Program-made: the position numbers and the translations under genes
Source of the DNA: an uncultured Gallionellaceae bacterium
Lineage (GTDB): Bacteria > Pseudomonadota > Gammaproteobacteria > Burkholderiales > Sulfuricellaceae
NCBI GenBank assembly: GCA_937873435.1
Contig: CALMWM010000293.1
Coordinates: forward strand, 1-8,778
DNA length: 8,778 nt
Reading direction: 5' to 3'
Notes under the pieces: generated by a model
The model's database searches: none
What the model saw: only the letters and a program-made list of their open reading frames with translations
What the model was told of the DNA's origin: nothing
In this document: positions 1-6,244 of the stretch, in pieces
Position numbering within the stretch: position 1 is the stretch's first letter
Layout of the letters: each line of letters starts with the position of its first letter

Positions 1-3000
1 AACGATCTCGGGGTGCTGCCCGGCGAAGCGACGCGCGATATGGTGGAACGTATCCGCAAAGGCGAGTTGAGACCGAAGGCCGACGGCGCAAGCGGAGAAC
101 CGCCGGCTGCGGTTTTTCCGCCGCTGGTGGTAGAACGGCGTCAGGTAACGATACTCTACTGCGAACTTTCAGTCGGCGCGGTGGAAGATCAGGACGAGGC
201 GATAGCACTGCTGCACCCCGCCCAACACCGGGGGATTGCAACGATCCGGCATTTCTCGGGTCACGTCGTGGAGTCTTACGCAGGCGGTTTGCTGGCCTAT
301 TTCGGATACCCGCTGGCCAGCGAAAACTCCACACGCCGGGCGCTCCAGGCCGCCCTGGCGGTTACCCGCGACGCCCACCCCGGCCTTGAAGTCCGCGCCG
401 GCGTCCACACCGGCCTGATTATTACCGGCGGCAGCCTGGCCGTGCCGGACGCCGTTGGTGCAGCAACGGCACTCGCGATCCGTTTGCGGCAGTTCGTGGA
501 GAATGGAGAAGTGGCCATCAGCGGAGCAACGCAACGCCTGGTAGCGGGCTATTTCGACTGCGTCAGCCTGGGCACCCGGCAGTTGTCGGGGAATGCGCGC
601 CCGCTGGAAGTATTCAAGCCGATCCGGGCAACCGGGGCAACCCACCGTTTGGCAGCAGCAACAAAGTTGACGCCGCTGGTCGGACGCTCAGCCGAAATCT
701 CCGCATTGATGGCACTGTGGAAAGACGCGCAGCAAGGCACCCGCCGCTTCGCGCTGCTGCGCGGCGATGCCGGAATCGGTAAATCGCGCCTGGTGCTCGC
801 CGTGAAAGAAAGGATAGGCGAGCAGGCTTGCACGCTACGAGAATTACGCTGTTTCCCGGAATTCAGCCAGACCCCCTTCCATCCGCTGATTGCGCTTTAC
901 GAACAGGCACTGGGTTTCGCGGACGACGACAGCGCCGCAACAAGATTCGCCAAGCTGGCAACGTATGTCGAAAACACCTATGCCGAACCGGCGCGCGAGG
1001 TCGTGCCGCTCCTTGCGGCGATGCTCGGACTGCCCCTGACGGCACCCTACCGGGAGCCTGTTTTTCCGCCACAACAACAGCGCGAGGAAACCCTCGCGAT
1101 AGTGCTCCGCCGCCTACATAACCTGGCGGAGCATCGTCCGGTGCTGCTGGTGGTGGAAGACATGCACTGGATCGATCCGTCCACCCTGGAACTGCTGGCG
1201 CGTTTCGTGGCGCAGGAACGAAAAACGCCGATCCTGGTGCTGTTCACCGCCCGGCCCGAGTTCCAGCCGCCCTGGCGGGAAAGCCTGGTGCCTTCCGTGA
1301 CGCTGGATTCCCTGGTCGATGCCGAGGTGACGGCGATGATCCTCGCTCTCGCTCCCGATATCGCCCCGACAACGCTCCGCCGCCTGGTTGAACGCGCCGA
1401 CGGGATACCGCTGTTTGCGGAAGAATTGGCGAAAGTCGCCGCCGAAGGTGAGGCTGCGATCCCGGCTACGTTGCATGACTTGCTTGCAACGCGCCTGGAC
1501 AACACGGGTACCGCGAAAACCACGGCCCAACTGGCCGCCACCATCGGCCGAAAATTCAATTTCGATGTGCTGCGCAGGGTTTCTCCCCTTTCCCCGGCGG
1601 CGCTGACGCAGTCCCTGCGCGAATTACAGGATGCAGGAATATTGTGGAGCAGCGACGAAATCGTTTACCAGTTCGGACACGCGCTGATCCGGGATGCGGC
1701 CTATCTATCCCAGACCCGGCCCGGCCGGCAGGCGGCGCATCTGCGTATCGCCGAAGTGCTGCAAAGCGGAGTAAGCGACATCGCCGTCAGCCAGCCGGAA
1801 ATCCTGGCGCGGCACTTGGAGGCTGGAGCGGACTACCGCCAGGCCATCGCCTGCTGGCTCAAGGCCGGAAAACTTGCCAGCCTGCATTCCGCCGAGCGGG
1901 AGGCGATCATGCATTTCAAGGCGGGCCTGCTCCTGATCGACAAACTGCCGGCGGATCAGGAAAGCCTGCGCCTCGAATCCGATCTTCTGAACGGTCTCGG
2001 CTTGGCAGCGATTGCGCTGGACGGTTACGCCTCGACGCAAGCCGCGAGCGCGCATTCGCGCGCCATGGCGCTGTGCGGACAGCACGAGGACAGCCCGGAC
2101 ATGTTTCGGGCAGTGTGGGGCTTATGGGCCAGCGCGAGTTCCCGCAACGGTTACCCGCACGCATTCGAGCTGGCGCAGCAGCTCCTGCGCATGGCGCAGC
2201 GCAGCGGCGACCCGGTGCAAATCCAGCAGGGCCATTTCGCGCTGGGCGATACCCTGTTCTGGCAGGGCGATTTCGTGGCGGCGCGCGACCATCTGGAACA
2301 CGCCGTGGCGCTGTATCGACCCGAGCATCATGAAAGCCATGTGGTCCAATTCGGCGAGGACGCGCGCATTACTGGCGGCTCGTATCTGTCGTGGATTGAG
2401 TGGTTTCTCGGCTTCCCCGAACAGGCCCGGAAAACCAGCGCGGAACCCCTGGCCCTGGCGGGCCGGATCGCGCACCCCTACAGCCTAGCCTATGCGCTGA
2501 CCTTTGCCGCGCTCCTGCATTGCCGCTTGCGGCAAGCCGAAGACGCGCTGACCCTTGCGAAGGAAACGCTGATCCTGGCCGACAGCCACGGCTTTCATTT
2601 GTGGCAGATCGGCGGGAACGTGGCGCACGGCTGGGCGCTCGCCATGCAAGGCCGCGCCGAAGGTGTCGCGCAACTCCGGCAATGCGTCGAAGCCACGCGT
2701 GCCGCCATGGGCGGGGTGACCCTTGTTGTGTTAGGCCCGCTCGCCGATGCGCATAGCCTTCTGGGGCAGTTCGAGGCAGCGCTGGAGGTGGTTGACGAGG
2801 CGCTGAGTACAGGCGAAACCCTGGGCGACCGGCATATCGAGGCGGAGCTTCTCTGTCTCAAGGGCGAGTCGCTGCTCGGACTCTCGAACACCCATCGAGC
2901 GCAGGCTGAAACCTGCTTTCGGCAAGCGCTTGCCATCAGTCGCCGGCAACACGCGAAATCTCTGGAATCGCGCGCAATGACAGGCCTTGCCGGGTTATGA
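1..3000 (+). CDS. BTAD / degenerate cyclase / P-loop ATPase / TPR regulator, 5'-truncated by window
   Basis: The frame is open from base 1, so the real start lies upstream; the GTG at 13 is internal. The first codons (about 1-75, ending ERIRKGEL) resemble the end of a BTAD domain, as found in SARP-type regulators. Bases about 133-624 encode a class III adenylate/guanylate cyclase homology domain (ERRQVTILYCE, YFGYP, GVHTG). Its metal-binding positions are lost: FCD-type Asp is Glu, and the GDG loop reads YAGGLL. A P-loop ATPase follows, with Walker A GDAGIGKS at 763-786 and a Walker B-like LLVVEDMHW around 1144-1170. From about 1700 to the end the protein is helical and TPR-like (for example AETCFRQALAISRRQ). 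Proteins of this build are cytosolic signal-integrating regulators; the ligand is unknown. The C-terminus is shorter than the usual family end. A link to the downstream hydrogenase is suggested only by orientation and proximity. Domain assignment is firm, function is not. Confidence 0.85.
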   Translation, partial: NDLGVLPGEATRDMVERIRKGELRPKADGASGEPPAAVFPPLVVERRQVTILYCELSVGAVEDQDEAIALLHPAQHRGIATIRHFSGHVVESYAGGLLAYFGYPLASENSTRRALQAALAVTRDAHPGLEVRAGVHTGLIITGGSLAVPDAVGAATALAIRLRQFVENGEVAISGATQRLVAGYFDCVSLGTRQLSGNARPLEVFKPIRATGATHRLAAATKLTPLVGRSAEISALMALWKDAQQGTRRFALLRGDAGIGKSRLVLAVKERIGEQACTLRELRCFPEFSQTPFHPLIALYEQALGFADDDSAATRFAKLATYVENTYAEPAREVVPLLAAMLGLPLTAPYREPVFPPQQQREETLAIVLRRLHNLAEHRPVLLVVEDMHWIDPSTLELLARFVAQERKTPILVLFTARPEFQPPWRESLVPSVTLDSLVDAEVTAMILALAPDIAPTTLRRLVERADGIPLFAEELAKVAAEGEAAIPATLHDLLATRLDNTGTAKTTAQLAATIGRKFNFDVLRRVSPLSPAALTQSLRELQDAGILWSSDEIVYQFGHALIRDAAYLSQTRPGRQAAHLRIAEVLQSGVSDIAVSQPEILARHLEAGADYRQAIACWLKAGKLASLHSAEREAIMHFKAGLLLIDKLPADQESLRLESDLLNGLGLAAIALDGYASTQAASAHSRAMALCGQHEDSPDMFRAVWGLWASASSRNGYPHAFELAQQLLRMAQRSGDPVQIQQGHFALGDTLFWQGDFVAARDHLEHAVALYRPEHHESHVVQFGEDARITGGSYLSWIEWFLGFPEQARKTSAEPLALAGRIAHPYSLAYALTFAALLHCRLRQAEDALTLAKETLILADSHGFHLWQIGGNVAHGWALAMQGRAEGVAQLRQCVEATRAAMGGVTLVVLGPLADAHSLLGQFEAALEVVDEALSTGETLGDRHIEAELLCLKGESLLGLSNTHRAQAETCFRQALAISRRQHAKSLESRAMTGLAGL

Positions 3001-3098
3001 CGACGGCAGATTAAGGACGCGCGCCACGGTTTCAGGAATATGCAAAACTCAGCGGGGTTTCTCCCTTGATGCGCCCCGAATACTCATCCCAGTCCCGC

Positions 3099-3117
3099 TC
3101 TAACGAATTTCTAACGA
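3099..3117 (+). repeat. Tandem direct repeat TCTAACGA, 11-bp period
   Basis: TCTAACGA occurs at 3099-3106 and again at 3110-3117, separated by ATT, so the period is 11 bp, about one helical turn. Tandem half-sites on one face of the helix are typical of OmpR/PhoB-type response-regulator boxes. The repeat is seen directly; its use as an operator for the hydrogenase operon is inference. It lies about 210 bp before the hupS-like start. Confidence 0.4.
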
Positions 3118-3127
3118 TATCCTGATA

Positions 3128-3139
3128 CCTTCGCGAAGG
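3128..3139. repeat. 12-bp perfect palindrome CCTTCGCGAAGG
   Basis: A perfect 12-bp inverted repeat with no spacer, just downstream of the TCTAACGA repeats. It could bind a dimeric regulator. It has no T-tract, so it is not an intrinsic terminator. A chance occurrence in GC-rich DNA is possible. Confidence 0.3.
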
Positions 3140-3246
3140 GATCGACCGTCTACCGTCAGCGACTGCGACGCCAATAAAGCAGCACTCGTTGAGCACCCCA
3201 CAGCATTATTGATATTTTTATACTAATCTTTAAATGGGTAGGCATT

Positions 3247-3252
3247 TATAAT
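3247..3252 (+). promoter_or_regulatory. Possible sigma-70 -10 element (TATAAT) for hydrogenase operon
   Basis: A perfect TATAAT hexamer in the AT-rich region, 74 bases before the hupS-like ATG. No good -35 hexamer lies 16-18 bp upstream (the best candidates are TAATCT or AATCTT). If used, the promoter is probably activator-dependent. AT-rich DNA produces such hexamers by chance, so support is modest. Confidence 0.3.
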
Positions 3253-3315
3253 ATGCTGACGACATAATCTATGCCAAGCGCATGTGTTTGTTCGTTACAA
3301 TAAAAAATCTTTAAA

Positions 3316-3322
3316 AAGGGGA
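3316..3322 (+). promoter_or_regulatory. Ribosome binding site of hupS-like gene
   Basis: AAGGGGA ends 4 bases before the ATG at 3327. This supports that start, which also matches the N-terminus expected of the group 2 small subunit family. Confidence 0.6.
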
Positions 3323-3326
3323 TAGC

Positions 3327-4262
3327 ATGGCCTCGTTATTCTGGTTGCAATGCGGCGGGTGCGGCGGCGATACCATGTCGTTTCTCAACAGCGATTCCCC
3401 GGATTTGATCGAGTTGTTCGACACTCTCGGCATCCAGCTTCTGTGGCATCCCTCCTTGTCAACCGTATCCCCCGTAGAGTATGACAAACTGATTGACAGG
3501 ATTATCCAGGACGAACAAGCGCTGGATATTCTGGTGGTGGAAGGTGCGATCATCCGCGGCCCGGCCAGCACCGGCATGTTCGACACCCGCGGCGGTCGCC
3601 CCAAGAAAGACCTGGCAGCCGCGCTGGCAAACAAGGCGCACCTGGTAGTCGCCGCCGGCACCTGTGCCGCATTCGGCGGATTCGGCGCCGACAGCTATAC
3701 CCAGGCCACCGGCTTGCAATTCCAGAAGAAACAGCCGGGCGGGTTGCTGGGCAAGGATTTTCGCTCCCGGGCCGGTCTGCCGGTGGTAAACCTGGCGGGC
3801 TGCCCGTGCCACCCCGAGGTGATCGCCGGCACGCTGTCCGCGCTGGTCGCCGGGCAACCTCTGGCACTCGACGAATTCAACCGCCCCTTGGACTGGTACG
3901 GCATGACCGTGCACCAGGGCTGCACCCGCAACGAATATCACGAATACCGCGTCGAGGAATGGGACTTCGCCCAACGCGGCTGCCTGTTCTTCCATAAGGG
4001 CTGCCACGGGCCGCTGGCGGATGGTCCGTGCAACAAGCTGCTGTGGAACAACCGCTCATCCAAGACCCGTGCCGGCGTACCCTGCTTCGGCTGCACCAAC
4101 CCGGAATTCCCGATGCCTTCTCCTTTCTTCGAAACCCGCAACATCGAAGGCGTCCCCATAGAGCTGCCGAAAGGTGTCAGCCGCGCCCATTACATGGTTT
4201 ACAAGGGAATGGCCGCTGCGGCCGCGCCGGAGCGCCTGAAAAAGCGCGAAACCAAGATCTGA
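3327..4262 (+). CDS. hupS: Group 2 [NiFe] hydrogenase small subunit (FeS electron-transfer subunit)
   Basis: This 311-residue protein carries the FeS relay that moves electrons from the NiFe site of the large subunit. It opens directly with the FeS domain (FWLQCGGCGGDTMSFLN) and has no Tat signal peptide, so it should be cytosolic, as in cyanobacterial HupS and HupU/HoxB sensors. Proximal-cluster ligands: C12, C113 and C159 are at conserved places, while the fourth position is Asp15 instead of Cys. C9 and C161 are extra cysteines nearby. Distal cluster: H196, C199, C219, C226. Medial cluster: C235, C253, C256, with Ser245 at the optional fourth position, so a 3Fe-4S cluster is plausible. It is the first gene of the operon, 14 bp before the large subunit. 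The family call is secure. Whether it is an uptake enzyme or a sensor cannot be told from this protein alone. Confidence 0.93.
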   Translation: MASLFWLQCGGCGGDTMSFLNSDSPDLIELFDTLGIQLLWHPSLSTVSPVEYDKLIDRIIQDEQALDILVVEGAIIRGPASTGMFDTRGGRPKKDLAAALANKAHLVVAAGTCAAFGGFGADSYTQATGLQFQKKQPGGLLGKDFRSRAGLPVVNLAGCPCHPEVIAGTLSALVAGQPLALDEFNRPLDWYGMTVHQGCTRNEYHEYRVEEWDFAQRGCLFFHKGCHGPLADGPCNKLLWNNRSSKTRAGVPCFGCTNPEFPMPSPFFETRNIEGVPIELPKGVSRAHYMVYKGMAAAAAPERLKKRETKI

Positions 4263-4276
4263 CGGGAAACACGACC

Positions 4277-5812
4277 ATGAGCAAAAGAATCATCCGCGAC
4301 ATACCCCTCAACCGCGTCGAGGGCGATCTGGAAATCCGCGTCGAACTGGAAAACAATCGGGTTGTCGATGCCTGGAGTTCCGGCACGATGTTTCGCGGCT
4401 TCGAGAACATTCTGGTCGGTCGCGGCGCGCTCGACGGTTTGGTGATTACCCCCCGTGTCTGCGGTATTTGCAGCACCACCCACCTGATGGCGGCCGCCAA
4501 GGCGCTTGACCAGATCGCCGCAGTCGAATTGCCGGACAACGCCATTCGCCTACGCAATGTGACGCTGATGGTCGAGCATTGCCAAAGCGACGTGCGCCAG
4601 TCGGTGCTGATGTTCCTGCCGGATTTCAGCACTACCTTTTACTCGGCGCATCCGCTCTACGCCGAAGCGGTCAAGCGCTATGCGCCGCTGGCCGGCGAAC
4701 GCTGCATCGACGTGGTGCGCCAAACCAAGACTATCCTGGAGATCATCGCCATTCTCGGCGGCCAGTGGCCGCATAGCTCGTTCATGGTGCCGGGCGGCGT
4801 GTCCTATGTCCCGCCGTTGTCGGAACTGAACCAGTGTCGCCATATCCTGAAAAACTATCGCCAGTGGTATGAAAAAACCGTGCTCGGCTGTTCGCTGCAA
4901 CGCTGGGAGTCCGTGCAAAGCGCCGCCGACCTCGATGCCTGGCTGGGCGAGAACGCCGCCCAGCGCGAAGGCGATGTCGGTTTCCTGCTGCGTTTCGCCC
5001 GCGAAGCCGGGCTGCACACCTTGGGACAAGGGCACGGCCATTTCCTTTCCTACGGTTCGCTGGAATTGCCCGGCGACAGCGCCGTGCTCGGCAACTGTGC
5101 GGGAAAACAGCTGGTCGCTTCCGGCTTCGTCGCCAAGGGCGGAGAAACGCAGGCCTTCGACCAGACCCTGGTGGCGGAACATGTCGCTGCGTCGTGGTAT
5201 GCCGATTACGAGGGCGGGAAACACCCCTTCGAGGGCGAAACCGTTCCCAATGCCACCGGTGCCGATGGCAAAAAATATTCGTGGAGCAAAGCCCCGCGTT
5301 ACGCCGGTTTGCCGGCGGAAACCGGGCCGCTGGCCGAGCGCATCGTCGCCGGCGATCCGCTGTTTTGTGACTTGCTGAAACGCGATGGCGCCAACTTGCT
5401 CACCCGCCAGTTGGCACGCCTCACCCGCCCGGCGACGCTATTGCCCGCGATGGAAACCTGGCTTGCCGAAATGGCCGCGCAGCCCGACCAGCCTTATTAC
5501 GCGCCGGTTCCACCCCTCAAGGATGGGCGCGGCTTCGGCCTAGTCGAGGCAGCGCGCGGCGCGCTGGGGCATTGGGTGGAGATCCGCGACGGCAAGATTG
5601 CCCGCTACCAGATCGTCACCCCCACCGCTTGGAACGGCTCGCCGCGCGACCATGCGGGAATGCGCGGGCCGTGGGAGGAAGCGCTGATCGGCACCCCGAT
5701 TGCCGATATCGACAACCCGGTCGAAGCCGGCCATGTCATCCGCTCCTTCGATCCCTGCCTGGTCTGTACGGTGCATGTGGTTGGCGCCGACGAAACCCCG
5801 TTGCGGTGTTGA
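4277..5812 (+). CDS. hupL: Group 2 [NiFe] hydrogenase large (catalytic) subunit
   Basis: This 511-residue subunit holds the NiFe(CN)2CO centre that splits or senses H2. The N-terminal L1/L2 region includes RVEGDLE (E15) and RVCGICSTTH, giving Ni ligands C62 and C65. The C-terminal motif DPCLVCTVH gives C494 and C497. After His500 there is an 11-residue tail (VVGADETPLRC), the expected substrate of the maturation protease encoded next door. Conserved second-sphere residues include Arg427 and Asp492, but the usual Pro before that Arg is Ala (EAARGALGHW). The ATG at 4277 is chosen because the family N-terminus begins there. The open frame runs further upstream, but only inside hupS. The gene follows hupS by 14 bp with a weak GGGA ribosome site and is probably translationally coupled. 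It has no membrane segments. Group 2 is clear; the subgroup is inference. Confidence 0.94.
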   Translation: MSKRIIRDIPLNRVEGDLEIRVELENNRVVDAWSSGTMFRGFENILVGRGALDGLVITPRVCGICSTTHLMAAAKALDQIAAVELPDNAIRLRNVTLMVEHCQSDVRQSVLMFLPDFSTTFYSAHPLYAEAVKRYAPLAGERCIDVVRQTKTILEIIAILGGQWPHSSFMVPGGVSYVPPLSELNQCRHILKNYRQWYEKTVLGCSLQRWESVQSAADLDAWLGENAAQREGDVGFLLRFAREAGLHTLGQGHGHFLSYGSLELPGDSAVLGNCAGKQLVASGFVAKGGETQAFDQTLVAEHVAASWYADYEGGKHPFEGETVPNATGADGKKYSWSKAPRYAGLPAETGPLAERIVAGDPLFCDLLKRDGANLLTRQLARLTRPATLLPAMETWLAEMAAQPDQPYYAPVPPLKDGRGFGLVEAARGALGHWVEIRDGKIARYQIVTPTAWNGSPRDHAGMRGPWEEALIGTPIADIDNPVEAGHVIRSFDPCLVCTVHVVGADETPLRC

Positions 5813-5815
5813 GCC

Positions 5816-6244
5816 GTGGCTACAACCGCCGTCATCTGTCTGGGTAACCGTTTCGTTCCGGGAGACGACACCGGTTGCCGGGTGTTCGATTGCCTGAGGG
5901 GCAGCGCCATTCCGCAGGACATTGAAATCTTCGACGGCGGCTTGTGCGGTCTGGATCTGCTGCGGCTGGTGGAGGGCAAAAACCGGGTGGTATTCGTCGA
6001 TGCCGTGGCAGGCGTCACGGATGCCGGCGACAGCGTGGTGCTGAGCGGCGAACAAGTCGCTGCTTATGCGGGGCGCTACGGCCACGGCGCGGGATTGCCT
6101 TATTTGTTGCGGCTGTTGCCGCAAGTCTGTGCAGCGCCGCTGCCGGAAATTATGCTGGTCGGTGCGGAAGGCGCGCTGGATGAGCCGGCTGTTCGCGCGC
6201 TGGCCGAACGCAGCATGGAGGTCGCCATTCATGGAACGCCATGA
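5816..6244 (+). CDS. hupD: [NiFe] hydrogenase maturation protease (HybD/HupD/HupW family)
   Basis: This 142-residue protein is the size expected of the endopeptidases that trim the large-subunit C-terminal tail after Ni insertion. The N-terminus has the family pattern, VICLGNRFVPGDDTGCRVF. Candidate Ni-sensing ligands are Asp18, Asp62 (VFVDAV) and His90 (GRYGHGAG), matching the acidic/Asp/His triad of HybD. It starts with GTG 3 bp after the hupL stop and has no obvious Shine-Dalgarno site, so translation probably depends on hupL. Its 3' end overlaps the kinase gene by 14 nt. Its presence agrees with the cleavable tail on HupL and argues that this hydrogenase is processed, unlike HoxC/HupV-type sensors. 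Protein-level identity to characterised HupD is weak, so the symbol is by family and context. Confidence 0.85.
   Translation: MATTAVICLGNRFVPGDDTGCRVFDCLRGSAIPQDIEIFDGGLCGLDLLRLVEGKNRVVFVDAVAGVTDAGDSVVLSGEQVAAYAGRYGHGAGLPYLLRLLPQVCAAPLPEIMLVGAEGALDEPAVRALAERSMEVAIHGTP
6217..6222 (+). promoter_or_regulatory. Shine-Dalgarno of hybrid kinase gene, inside hupD
   Basis: A strong GGAGGT lies 8 bases before the ATG at 6231, within the end of hupD. It fixes the kinase start at 6231 in preference to in-frame upstream starts, which would lie deep inside hupD. Confidence 0.65.

Larger units (their letters stand above)
3001..3326. other. Intergenic region upstream of hydrogenase operon
   Basis: This is the only sizeable non-coding stretch. 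The first ~70 bases still read in frame with the upstream regulator past its stop and may be decayed coding sequence. The middle carries a direct repeat and a palindrome, described separately. From about 3200 to 3320 the composition becomes strongly AT-rich compared with the GC-rich genes on both sides, as expected of a promoter region. I see no tRNA, no convincing intrinsic terminator and no transposon ends. Confidence 0.7.

Noticed and set aside
3045..3060. Hairpin AAACTC-AGCG-GGGTTT as a terminator after the regulator gene
   Set aside because: Short stem with a G-T pair and no T-tract after it; too weak to call.
3209..3224. TTGAT half-site suggesting an FNR/Anr box
   Set aside because: The second half ATCAA is absent at the required spacing.
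3235..3256. GG...GC pairs as a sigma-54 -24/-12 promoter
   Set aside because: The spacing is 12 bases instead of 10 and the flanking bases do not match the consensus.
3267..3285. Imperfect ATGC/GCAT inverted repeat near the hupS start
   Set aside because: Arms are only 4-5 bases with mismatches; expected by chance.
4028..4276. Upstream extension of the large subunit into hupS
   Set aside because: The extra residues have no hydrogenase similarity and the family N-terminus begins at 4277.
6066..6230. Upstream extension of the kinase inside hupD
   Set aside because: The residues are a Cys/Arg-rich shadow of hupD, while a strong GGAGGT supports the start at 6231.
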